NCBI GenBank assembly: GCA_035715725.1
Contig: DASTKT010000143.1
Location: 24,198 to 88,197, forward strand
Length of the DNA stretch: 64,000 nucleotides
Direction: 5' to 3'
Source: JADGGV01 sp035715725
GTDB lineage: Bacteria; Gemmatimonadota; Gemmatimonadetes; Longimicrobiales; RSA9
The notes under the pieces are model-generated. The model did no database searches. It saw nothing but the letters and a program-made list of their open reading frames with translations, and was not told where the DNA came from. Position numbers and translations under genes: made by a program. Positions 10,048-17,179 of this stretch are shown one piece after another (positions within the stretch are counted from its first letter, which is position 1; each line of letters starts with the position of its first letter).

Positions 10048-12798
10048 TCAGGCCTGCTGTGCCTCGGCCTGCGCGGCGCCCGCCAGCGTCCGGGCGACCT
10101 CCTCGACGCGGTAGCACTCGATCAGGTCGCCGATCTTGATGTCGTTGTAGCCCGCCACGTTCAAGCCGCACTCGAAGCCCTCGCGAACCTCACGGACGTC
10201 GTCCTTGAAGCGCTTGAGGGAGCCGAGCTCGCCGTCGTAAACCTGGACGCCGTCCCGCACCACGCGGACGCGGCCCCGGCGGTCGAGTGTGCCGTGCGTG
10301 ACCATGCAGCCGGCCACCGTGCCGACCCGTGGCACCTTGAACAACTGCCGCACCTCGGCCGTCCCGAGGATGATCTCCTTCTCCTCCGGAGCGAGCATCC
10401 CTTCCAGCGCGTTCCGGACGTCCTCCACCGCCTCGTAGATGATGTTGTAGAGGCGGATGTCGACGCCTTCGCGCGTCGCCACGTTCCGCGCGTCCGGCGA
10501 GGGGCGCACGTGGAAGCCGATGATGATCGCGCCGGCCGTCGCGGCCAGCAGCACGTCGGACTCGTTGATGGCGCCGACCGCGCGGTGGATGACCTGGACC
10601 TGGACCTCACCCGTCGAGAGCTGCTCCAGCGCGTCGGAGAGGGCCTGCACGGAGCCGTCCACGTCACCCTTGATGACCAGGTTGAGCTGCGCCTGCTCCC
10701 CGGCCGCCAGCAGCTTGCTGATGTCCGTGAGCTTGACGCCGCGGCTCTTGATCCGCAGCTGCTTCTCGCGGTCGAGGCGCTGGCGCGTCTGCGCGATCTC
10801 CGCGGCCCGCAGCGCGTCCATGGCCACGAGCGAGTCACCGGCCTGCGGCACGCCGCTGATCCCGAGGACCTGCGCCGGCGTGGCCGGGCCCGCCTCCTTC
10901 AGGTGATTGCCGCGCTCGTCCAGCAGCGCGCGCACTCGCCCGTCGTAGAGGCCGCACACGAAGGAATCGCCGACCCGCAGCGTCCCGTTCGTGACCAGCA
11001 CGGTGGCGACGGGCCCCTTGCCGACGTCGAGCTGGGCCTCGATGACCGAGCCCTGCGCCGGCCGATCCGGATTCGCCCGGACGTCCAGCATCTCCGCCTG
11101 CAGCAGCACCTTGTCCAGCAGGTCCTCGATGCCGATCCCCTTCTTGGCGCTGATCTCCGCCGACAGCACCTCGCCGCCGAACTCCTCGACCACGACCTGG
11201 TGGTTGAGCAGCTCCTGCTTCACCCGGGCCGGGTTCGCGCCCGGCAGATCGATCTTGTTGATCGCCACCACGATCGGCACCCCGGCGTTCCGCGCGTGGC
11301 TGATCGCCTCGACCGTCTGCGGCATCACCGCGTCGTCCGCGGCGACGACCAGGATGACCACGTCCGTGACCTCGGCGCCGCGCGCGCGCATTGCCGTGAA
11401 TGCGGCGTGACCCGGCGTGTCGAGGAAGCTGATCGCCCGGCCGTCGCTCAGCTTCACGTGGTAGGCGCCGATGTGCTGCGTGATCCCACCCGCCTCGCCC
11501 GCGATGACGTTCGTCTTGCGGACGTAGTCCAGCAGCGACGTCTTCCCGTGGTCGACGTGACCCATCACCGTCACGACCGGAGGCCGCGGAGACAGCCTCG
11601 ACTCGTCCTCCTCCTCCTCCAGCTCCTCGATCATCTCGGCGCCGTACTCCTCCTCGCGGACGGCCTGGAAGCCGAACTCGTCCAGGAGCAGCTCGATCTG
11701 ATCGAAGTCGAGGCGCTGGTTGATCGTCACCATCATCCCCAGGTTCTTGAACGCGCTGGAGATGATCTCCGTCGGCGAGTGGTCGATCAGCTCGGCCAGC
11801 TCCGCGATCGTCAGGAACTCGTTGACGCGGATCTGCGTCGCCTCCTCCTCCGCCAGCCGGAGCCGCTCCTCTTCGCGCTCCGCGCGCAGGTCGTCCCGCC
11901 GGTGGGCGTGGCGCCGCTTCCGGCCGCTCGACTTCAGCTCCGCCATGGTGCGGGCGATGTTCTCCTGCACCTGCTCGGCATCCACGCGCCGCTTCTTCTT
12001 CTTCTTGTCCTTGGCCTTGCGGCGGCCGTCGGCCGTGAAGCCCTCCGCCTGGATCCGGACCTGCCCGCCCGGCCCCGCGCTCGCCGCCGGCGCGGGGGCG
12101 CGCCGCTCCGGCGCGCCTGCGCCCGCGGCTGGCGCCGCCGGCCGCGGCGTGCGGCCCAGCACGTCGGCGGCGCGCCGGAGCTGGCGGCGCGGCGCCTCGG
12201 GGCGCGGCGGAGCGAGGGGCGCCACCTCCTCGCGAGGCGGCGCGGGCGGCGCCTCGACCACGACCTCGGCGCGCGCGGCCGGCGCCTCGACCTCCACCAC
12301 GGGCGGCGCGGCCGGCGCCTCCGGCGCCTCGGCGGCGGCCGCCGCTTCCACGACCGCCTCAGCCTCGAGGATCGGCCCGGGGCTCTCGACGAAGATGACG
12401 GTGTGCTTCGGCTCTTCCCCGCCAGTCGTCACGAGCTCGGCGCCGCGCTCGGCGGCAGCCTCGGCGGCTTCGGCCGCCATCGCCTCCGCGGCGTCCGCGA
12501 CCACGTCGGCGCTCGAGTCCGCATCGCCCTCGACCGCTTCGAGGGCCTCTTCCACCTTCCGCCGGCGGCGACGACGACCCGCGACCTGCGCGTCCTCCAT
12601 GACCGCCTCGAGGGCCTCCTCGGCGGACTCACCGTGTCCGGCCCGACGCTCCCGCTCGAAGCGCGCACGGATGCGCGAGACGACCGAGTCGTCGACGAGC
12701 GACGCCTCGCTCCGCACCTGCACGCCCATCCCCCGCAGCAGGTGGATGAGCTGGTCGGCGGTGAGCTTGAATTCCCTGGCTACTTCGTAGACGCGCAT
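10048..12798 (-). CDS. infB: Translation initiation factor IF-2
   Basis: GTPase that positions initiator fMet-tRNA and promotes subunit joining. The 916-residue product begins with the IF2-N motif MRVYEVAREFKLTADQLI. A long Ala/Glu/Pro-rich low-complexity linker (about residues 60-290) and a second IF2-N segment follow. The G domain has G1 VMGHVDHGKTS, G3 DTPGHAAF and G4 NKID. Domains II-IV end the protein. ATG 12798 gives the canonical start; an in-frame TTG four codons upstream is possible. The linker is unusually acidic and alanine-rich, as in other high-GC bacteria. Confidence 0.97.
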   Translation of the reverse strand: MRVYEVAREFKLTADQLIHLLRGMGVQVRSEASLVDDSVVSRIRARFERERRAGHGESAEEALEAVMEDAQVAGRRRRRRKVEEALEAVEGDADSSADVVADAAEAMAAEAAEAAAERGAELVTTGGEEPKHTVIFVESPGPILEAEAVVEAAAAAEAPEAPAAPPVVEVEAPAARAEVVVEAPPAPPREEVAPLAPPRPEAPRRQLRRAADVLGRTPRPAAPAAGAGAPERRAPAPAASAGPGGQVRIQAEGFTADGRRKAKDKKKKKRRVDAEQVQENIARTMAELKSSGRKRRHAHRRDDLRAEREEERLRLAEEEATQIRVNEFLTIAELAELIDHSPTEIISSAFKNLGMMVTINQRLDFDQIELLLDEFGFQAVREEEYGAEMIEELEEEEDESRLSPRPPVVTVMGHVDHGKTSLLDYVRKTNVIAGEAGGITQHIGAYHVKLSDGRAISFLDTPGHAAFTAMRARGAEVTDVVILVVAADDAVMPQTVEAISHARNAGVPIVVAINKIDLPGANPARVKQELLNHQVVVEEFGGEVLSAEISAKKGIGIEDLLDKVLLQAEMLDVRANPDRPAQGSVIEAQLDVGKGPVATVLVTNGTLRVGDSFVCGLYDGRVRALLDERGNHLKEAGPATPAQVLGISGVPQAGDSLVAMDALRAAEIAQTRQRLDREKQLRIKSRGVKLTDISKLLAAGEQAQLNLVIKGDVDGSVQALSDALEQLSTGEVQVQVIHRAVGAINESDVLLAATAGAIIIGFHVRPSPDARNVATREGVDIRLYNIIYEAVEDVRNALEGMLAPEEKEIILGTAEVRQLFKVPRVGTVAGCMVTHGTLDRRGRVRVVRDGVQVYDGELGSLKRFKDDVREVREGFECGLNVAGYNDIKIGDLIECYRVEEVARTLAGAAQAEAQQA

Positions 12799-12856
12799 AC
12801 CTGATCGCAACCCTCTTGAACGACGAACCCGGCCGCTCCGACCGGAGCGGGCCGTC

Positions 12857-13174
12857 TTACTCCTTCGATCCTGTCAGCAGCTCCTGCAGGCGGGCCGCCA
12901 GCGACGCGTCGGTCACCGCCACCGCGCTGAGCGGTGGCCGGCCGACGGCGGCGCCGAGGCGGTCGCGGTCGTATCCGATCACGTGCGGTGTGCCCCGCGA
13001 CTCCAGGAGCGGGAGCAGCTTGTCGCGGGTATTGGCCGAGATGTCGCCCGCGACGAGGACGAGCCGCGCCTCGCCGCCGCGCACGGCCTCCCGGACACGA
13101 TCGGTACCCGGGAGGACCCGGCCGGCCCGCGCGGCGAGGCCGAGCAGGCGGAGCGCGGCCTCAGGTGGCGCCAT
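12857..13174 (-). CDS. L7Ae/L30e-family ribosome-associated protein (YlxQ-like)
   Basis: A 105-residue L7Ae-fold RNA-binding protein of the type encoded between nusA and infB (YlxQ). Recognisable parts are the start LRLLGLAARAGRVLPGTDRV, the core LVLVAGDISANTRDKLLPLL and a terminal strand VAVTDASLAARLQELL. The ATG lies 14 bases inside the nusA 3' end behind AAGGGGG, so expression is coupled. A longer in-frame start at 13285 would read through nusA sequence and is rejected. The specific RNA target is unknown. Confidence 0.88.
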   Translation of the reverse strand: MAPPEAALRLLGLAARAGRVLPGTDRVREAVRGGEARLVLVAGDISANTRDKLLPLLESRGTPHVIGYDRDRLGAAVGRPPLSAVAVTDASLAARLQELLTGSKE

Positions 13175-14573
13175 CCCCCTTCGGGGCCGACGGCCGCTCC
13201 AGCGGCAGGCCCAGGATCTCGGCGGCGAGATCCCGTGCTTCGGCCAGCTCCGCCTCGCTGGGGCCGGCGGCGGCCGCCTCCTCACCCTCCTCGACCGTCA
13301 GCTCGTCGATGATGCGGAGCACCTCGTCCGCCTCATCGGGGCCGATACCGGGGACCCGCAGAAGATCCTCGCGCTCCAGGTCGATGATGTCGAGTAGTGT
13401 AGTATACCCCGCAAGCTCCAGAGCGGCCAGGGTCGCCGGGTGCAGCTGCGTCTCCCGCAGCGGGATGTCCGAAGGCTCCTCCTCCGGCCCGGGCCCGCCG
13501 AAGAGGGCCATGTCGGCACCGCGCTCCAGCCACTCCCGGCTGCCGTACAGGTCGATCTGCCAGCCGATGAGCTGGCTCGCGAGCCGGACGTTCTGGCCGT
13601 TACGGCCGATGGCCAGCGAGAGCTGGTCCTCGTCGACGATCGCCGTGATGACGCGGCGCGACGAGTCGCTGATGACCTTGGCGACCTTGGCCGGAGCCAG
13701 CGCCCGCCGGGCGAAGATCTCCGGGTCGGGGTGCCAGGGCACGATGTCGATGCGCTCGCCGCCGAGCTCGCTCACGACCGCCTGGACGCGCGAGCCCTTG
13801 AGCCCGACGCAGGCGCCGACGGGGTCGATCGACTCGTCGCGCGAGGACACCGCGACCTTGGTGCGGCCGCCGACCTCGCGGGCGATCCCCTTGATCTCGA
13901 CGATGCCCTGGTAGATCTCGGGCACCTCGAGCTTGAACAGCGCGGCGACGAACTCGGGCGCCGCGCGCGAGAGGATCAGGCGCGGGCCCTTCGGCGTCTC
14001 CTCGACGCGCTTCAGGACGGCGCGGATCGGCTCGCCCTGGCGGAAGCGCTCGCGTGGGTTCTGCTCCTTCCACGGGATGATCGCGTCCGCGTCGCGGTTC
14101 TTGTTGAGCATGATCACGATCTTCCCGCGCTCGACCTGCTGCACCTCGCCCGAGAGGAGGTCGCCGACTTTGCTGGCGTATTCGTCGCGGATGCGGTTGC
14201 GCTCGCCCTCACGCACGCGCTGCACGATGCGCTGCTTGGCGGCCATGACCGCGTTGCGGCCGAAGTCCGCGAAGTCGACGGGGATCTCGAGGACGTCGCC
14301 GACCTCGAAGTCCGGGTCGTCCCAGCGCGCTTCCTCGAGCGAGGTCTCGCGCGACGAGTCCTCCACGTCCTGAACGACCTGCTTCAGGACCGTGATCTTG
14401 ATGTCGCCGCCGTCCTCGTCGATCTCGATCTCGGCCTCGACGTTCGGTCCGAATCGCCGGGCGAGGGCGGCCATGATGCCGTCCTTGATCAGGTCGTGGA
14501 GATCGGCGCGAGACAGATTCTTGTTCGCGATCATCTCGCGGAACGCCGCAAGCACTTGCGTCGCGTTGGTCAT
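13161..14573 (-). CDS. nusA: Transcription termination/antitermination protein NusA
   Basis: RNA-polymerase-associated elongation factor controlling pausing, intrinsic termination and antitermination. The 470-residue protein has the N-terminal polymerase-binding domain, an S1 domain (GDLLSGEVQQVERGKIVI), and two KH domains (GACVGLKGSRVQAVVSELGGERIDIV, then LAIGRNGQNVRLASQLIGW). A C-terminal helix-hairpin-helix region (AGYTTLLDIIDLEREDLLRVPGIG) follows. The strong leader terminator upstream of rimP could be a target of NusA-dependent autoregulation (inference). Confidence 0.97.
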   Translation of the reverse strand: MTNATQVLAAFREMIANKNLSRADLHDLIKDGIMAALARRFGPNVEAEIEIDEDGGDIKITVLKQVVQDVEDSSRETSLEEARWDDPDFEVGDVLEIPVDFADFGRNAVMAAKQRIVQRVREGERNRIRDEYASKVGDLLSGEVQQVERGKIVIMLNKNRDADAIIPWKEQNPRERFRQGEPIRAVLKRVEETPKGPRLILSRAAPEFVAALFKLEVPEIYQGIVEIKGIAREVGGRTKVAVSSRDESIDPVGACVGLKGSRVQAVVSELGGERIDIVPWHPDPEIFARRALAPAKVAKVISDSSRRVITAIVDEDQLSLAIGRNGQNVRLASQLIGWQIDLYGSREWLERGADMALFGGPGPEEEPSDIPLRETQLHPATLAALELAGYTTLLDIIDLEREDLLRVPGIGPDEADEVLRIIDELTVEEGEEAAAAGPSEAELAEARDLAAEILGLPLERPSAPKGDGAT

Positions 14574-14622
14574 AGGCCTTCCTGCTAGAGAGCGGTCCCG
14601 AGGCAGGGCGCGCCAGCGTCCC

Positions 14623-15114
14623 TCATGCCTGGTCCCAGCGGTAGATCAAGTGCGCCCGTGCGATCTCGGAGCGGGGGATCTCGACCTCCGCTCCGTCGGC
14701 CAGGCGGATTCGCACCCGCTCGGCCGCGCCGGCGCCGTCGATCCCGAGCAGCACGCCTTCCAGTCGGCGGCTGCGCCCCGCCAGCGTCTCGGCACCCTTC
14801 AGCGCGATCTCGCGCCCGGCGAAGCGCTCGAAGTCTCGTCGGCGTACGAGCGGCCGCTCGAGCCCCGGCGAGGACACCTCGAGGACATAGCGGTCCGAGA
14901 GGTCCTCCCGCGCGTCGAGGTAGGCCTCGAGCTCGCGGCTGACGCGGGTGCAATCGTCCACGGAGACGCCGTGGCCCGGTGTGGAGTCGGGGCGGTCGAT
15001 GCGAACCCGCAGCACCGGGCGGGTCCTCGACCCGGCCCGCTCCAGCTCGACGAACTCGAAGCCGAGCGCGTCGAGGCGCTTCTCCAGCTCCTGTTCGAGC
15101 GAGTCCGCGGCCAT
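14623..15114 (-). CDS. rimP: Ribosome maturation factor RimP
   Basis: Needed for 30S maturation; heads the rimP-nusA-infB operon as in most bacteria. The 163-residue product shows LEQELEKRLDALGFEFVELE, then RIDRPDSTPGHGVSVDDCTRVSRE written here in two parts as RIDRPDS and VSVDDCTRVSRELEAYLD. YVLEVSSPGLERPLVRRRDF is the family signature. ATG 15114 is preferred; a start at 15186 would place the coding region across the leader terminator. Confidence 0.94.
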   Translation of the reverse strand: MAADSLEQELEKRLDALGFEFVELERAGSRTRPVLRVRIDRPDSTPGHGVSVDDCTRVSRELEAYLDAREDLSDRYVLEVSSPGLERPLVRRRDFERFAGREIALKGAETLAGRSRRLEGVLLGIDGAGAAERVRIRLADGAEVEIPRSEIARAHLIYRWDQA

Positions 15115-15129
15115 ACCCCAGGAATCAAT

Positions 15130-15156
15130 AAAAAAGTGGGGGTCCTTCCCCCACTT
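15130..15156 (-). terminator. Leader terminator (attenuator-like) upstream of rimP
   Basis: On the minus strand a 9-bp perfect stem (AAGTGGGGG / CCCCCACTT) with a 5-base loop is followed by TTTTTT, a textbook intrinsic terminator. It lies about 16 bases before the rimP start and about 30 bases after the predicted transcription start, so it sits inside the operon leader. Such a position suggests attenuation of rimP-nusA-infB, perhaps through NusA level. A small hairpin CGACG-CGC-CGTCG at 15164-15176 precedes it. Confidence 0.85.
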
Positions 15157-15191
15157 CACCGCTCGACGCGCCGTCGGGCCGAGCACGCTGG

Positions 15192-15220
15192 ATTATAACA
15201 GGATTTTTGCCGCATGGCAA
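15192..15220 (-). promoter_or_regulatory. Strong sigma70-type promoter for the rimP-nusA-infB operon
   Basis: On the minus strand TTGCCA (15220-15215) and a perfect TATAAT (15197-15192) are separated by exactly 17 bases. Transcription should begin near 15185, leaving a leader of about 70 bases that contains the intrinsic terminator. This is the best consensus promoter in the window. Confidence 0.85.
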
Positions 15221-15289
15221 CCCCGCTTTCGGCGGTCGCCGGTGGGCGCAAAGGCCCTAGCGGCAACCGCCTGCGGTGATCTGGCCACG

Positions 15290-15751
15290 TTACCCTTCGG
15301 AAATGTCGGCGGTCCACCGGACCTCGACGGCGCCCCTGAGGCTCCGGGCGGTCGGGCACTTGTCCTGGTGCCGCGAAAGAGCGCGATCCACCGCCTCGCG
15401 CGTGCCCGCCGGGATCCGCAGCGAGTAGCGAACCTCCACGCGCGTGAGCGTCACCACACCGTCGCGCAGCTCGTTGGTGCCTTCGGCCTCGGCCCGGATC
15501 GTGGCCGGCGACAGCTTGATCCCGCGCGCCTCCAGCGCGCCGTTGAGGGTTCCCAGCATTCAGGCGCCGGTCGCGGCGACGATGTAGTCGACGGGCAGGG
15601 GCAGGTCCGCCTGCCCGCTGAGCTGGAAGTATTCCTTGATCGCGCCGTGGACTCCCATCTCGACGCTCGGGCCGACCTCCAGGTGGGCGCGACGGTGGGT
15701 GCCCTCGACCTTCTCGATGCGGGCGCGAGCGACGTAGAGCGGGTCGGTCAT
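15290..15751 (-). CDS. OsmC-family peroxiredoxin with in-frame TGA: putative selenoprotein
   Basis: Seen directly: an open frame from ATG 15751 (GAGAGGA upstream) reaches TGA at 15562-15560 and continues in the same frame for 89 more codons to 15290. Read through, the 153-residue product is a normal-length OsmC protein. The TGA codon falls at residue 64 in VDYIVAATGA-X-MLGTLNGALEARG, where OsmC proteins carry the peroxidatic cysteine. The resolving Cys132 is present in HQDKCPTARSL. OsmC-like selenoproteins are known from other bacteria, so X is inferred to be selenocysteine. A hairpin suited to a bacterial SECIS follows the TGA. The gene is coupled by ATGA to the small Cys protein upstream. 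Alternatives are a TGC-to-TGA nonsense mutation or a sequencing error; sel genes are not in this window. Confidence 0.75.
15524..15540 (-). promoter_or_regulatory. Candidate bacterial SECIS hairpin
   Basis: On the minus strand, 19 bases after the in-frame TGA, a 6-bp all-G/C stem (GCGCGC both arms) closes the loop TGGAG. The loop begins 26 bases after the TGA and has G at its second position, which matches the spacing and loop rule known for bacterial SECIS elements. High G+C makes such stems common by chance. Confidence 0.45.
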
Positions 15752-15978
15752 GATTCCTCTCCGGTGGGCGGGGCCGGATCGCCGTCTGCGACGGCCGATT
15801 CGGCTTCGGGCCCGTGCGCTGGCCCGAAGCCGCGGCAGGCGACGACGGGCAGGCGCGGGTACCGTGGGAACGACGGGTCCACGCGTGAGCGTTCGCACAA
15901 CCAGAAGCGGGAGCCGCGGCGGTTCTCGATCGCGCGGGCATGGGCGCACGCTGCGCAGAGTCCGACGCTCGCGCTCAC
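15748..15978 (-). CDS. Small conserved cysteine-containing protein
   Basis: A 76-residue protein with the pattern CAACAHARAIENRRGSRFWL, CERS, FPRYPRLPVVAC and RGF. This arrangement of four cysteines (CxxC, then two single Cys around FPRYPRLPV) recurs in a small uncharacterised bacterial family. The cysteines suggest metal binding, which is inference. The GTG start overlaps the pgeF stop as GTGA and its own stop overlaps the OsmC start as ATGA. The C-terminal 20 residues are acidic/Pro-rich and look non-conserved. Confidence 0.75.
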   Translation of the reverse strand: MSASVGLCAACAHARAIENRRGSRFWLCERSRVDPSFPRYPRLPVVACRGFGPAHGPEAESAVADGDPAPPTGEES

Positions 15979-16748
15979 GGTCGCGCGGGGCGAACGCCGA
16001 GGAGTCCGAGCTGCCGCTCGGCGCACCCGGCGCGATGGGAGTAGAACGAGGCGGCTCCGCAGCGCGTGCAGTGCTCCGAGACGCTGATGCGAGCGGGCGC
16101 GACGCCGGCGGCCGCGGCGCGCCGGACCAGCACGGCGCGCAGGTCGATGGGCGTGTTTGCGGCCGGTTCGGGCAGCCCGAGCGCGGAGAAGACCTCGGGC
16201 CCGACCTCGTAGCACTCGCCGCAGATCGCGGGTCCGAGGTGGACCCACAGGTCGGCCGGCGCCGCGCCGGCCACGGCCCGGAGCGCCGTGATCCCCTGCT
16301 CCAGGACCCCGGCGGCCACGCCGCGCCAGCCGCCGTGCAGGAGGGCCACCGCGCGGCGCTCGCCATCGACCAGCGAGATCGGCACGCAGTCGGCCACGGA
16401 CACCGTCAGCAGCACGCCGGGCTCGCGCGTGGCGTGACCGTCGTAGCGCTCAGCGACGAGCAGGCCGGGCACGGGGTGGCGGTGGACGAGCACCTCGGCG
16501 CCGTGGACCTGCCGGGCGTGCACCGAGCCGGCGCATCCGGTCGCCTCGCGGAGGCGGCGCCACCGATCGATCAGCACGCCGGAGGGCGTGTCGCCGAAGA
16601 GTCGGAAATCGAAGGCGTCGCCCGGCTCGCCGCGGCCGGTCGTGCCCTGGACGAGCCACGGGAAGCGCTCGGCCCACTCCGGGTGAGCGTACAGCGGCAG
16701 CACTCCGGACGCGCGCTCTTCCCGGACCCGAGTGGCCGGGATCGTCAA
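15975..16748 (-). CDS. pgeF: Purine nucleoside phosphorylase / multicopper-oxidase-like YfiH family
   Basis: The YfiH/LACC1-type domain; characterised members release nucleobases from purine nucleosides and act in peptidoglycan editing. The 257-residue product has the zinc-ligand pattern VHARQVHGAEV, VADCVPI, LLHGGWRGVAAGVLEQG and GPAICGECYEVG. The start is inferred to be TTG 16748, four bases after a GGGGAG that overlaps the end of the preceding gene; no ATG is available in frame near the domain start. The longer open frame to 17042 is shadow sequence. Confidence 0.87.
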   Translation of the reverse strand: MTIPATRVREERASGVLPLYAHPEWAERFPWLVQGTTGRGEPGDAFDFRLFGDTPSGVLIDRWRRLREATGCAGSVHARQVHGAEVLVHRHPVPGLLVAERYDGHATREPGVLLTVSVADCVPISLVDGERRAVALLHGGWRGVAAGVLEQGITALRAVAGAAPADLWVHLGPAICGECYEVGPEVFSALGLPEPAANTPIDLRAVLVRRAAAAGVAPARISVSEHCTRCGAASFYSHRAGCAERQLGLLGVRPARP

Positions 16749-16749
16749 G

Positions 16750-17172
16750 CTACTCCCCGCCCTCGACCGGGATCGTCCGGGATGGCGGCTCGGGCTCGGC
16801 GGCGGGCCTCGCCGCGCCGGCCGAGCCGGCGGCCTCGGCCCCGGGCGGCGGCTCGACCGATCCGGTGGCGGCCGCCTCGGGGGCGCGCGCCTCCACGATG
16901 CGCCGCAGCCTCGCGACCTCGTCGCGCAACGCCTCGAACTCCTTCCTCGGCACGAAGTCGAGCCGCTCGCGCGCCTCGCCCATCGCCTCCTGCGCCCGGC
17001 GCATGGTGTCGCGCACCGCCTGCTTGGCGCGGTCGGGCGCAATGTCGCCGCGGTCCATGGCCTCTTCGATCGTCTCTTCGAGCGCGTCCTTGAGCGCCGC
17101 GAGGATCCCGATCCCCGCCTTGATCCCGTCGCGGATGCCCTCGCGCGGCCCCTTCGCCTCTTCCGCCATCAT
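16750..17172 (-). CDS. Helical coiled-coil protein of unknown function
   Basis: I do not recognise the family. The 140-residue product begins GPREGIRDGIKAGIGILAAL, continues as an uninterrupted amphipathic helix rich in Glu/Arg (about residues 10-95, including FEALRDEVARLRRIVEA) and ends in an Ala/Pro-rich tail. The arrangement resembles phasin-like or YtxH-like helical proteins. Tandem ATGs at 17172 and 17169 lie just after GAGGGGG. It lies between murA (7-base gap) and pgeF, so it is part of a wall-related operon. Confidence 0.75.
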   Translation of the reverse strand: MMAEEAKGPREGIRDGIKAGIGILAALKDALEETIEEAMDRGDIAPDRAKQAVRDTMRRAQEAMGEARERLDFVPRKEFEALRDEVARLRRIVEARAPEAAATGSVEPPPGAEAAGSAGAARPAAEPEPPSRTIPVEGGE

Positions 17173-17179
17173 CGCCCCC

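Noticed and set aside
9763..12804. 1,013-codon plus-strand open frame over infB
   Set aside because: Antisense shadow of IF-2; no recognisable domain.
15290..15559. Reading the OsmC C-terminal part as a separate 89-residue gene starting ATG 15559
   Set aside because: It is in frame with the upstream part and lacks its own ribosome site; each half alone is an incomplete OsmC domain.
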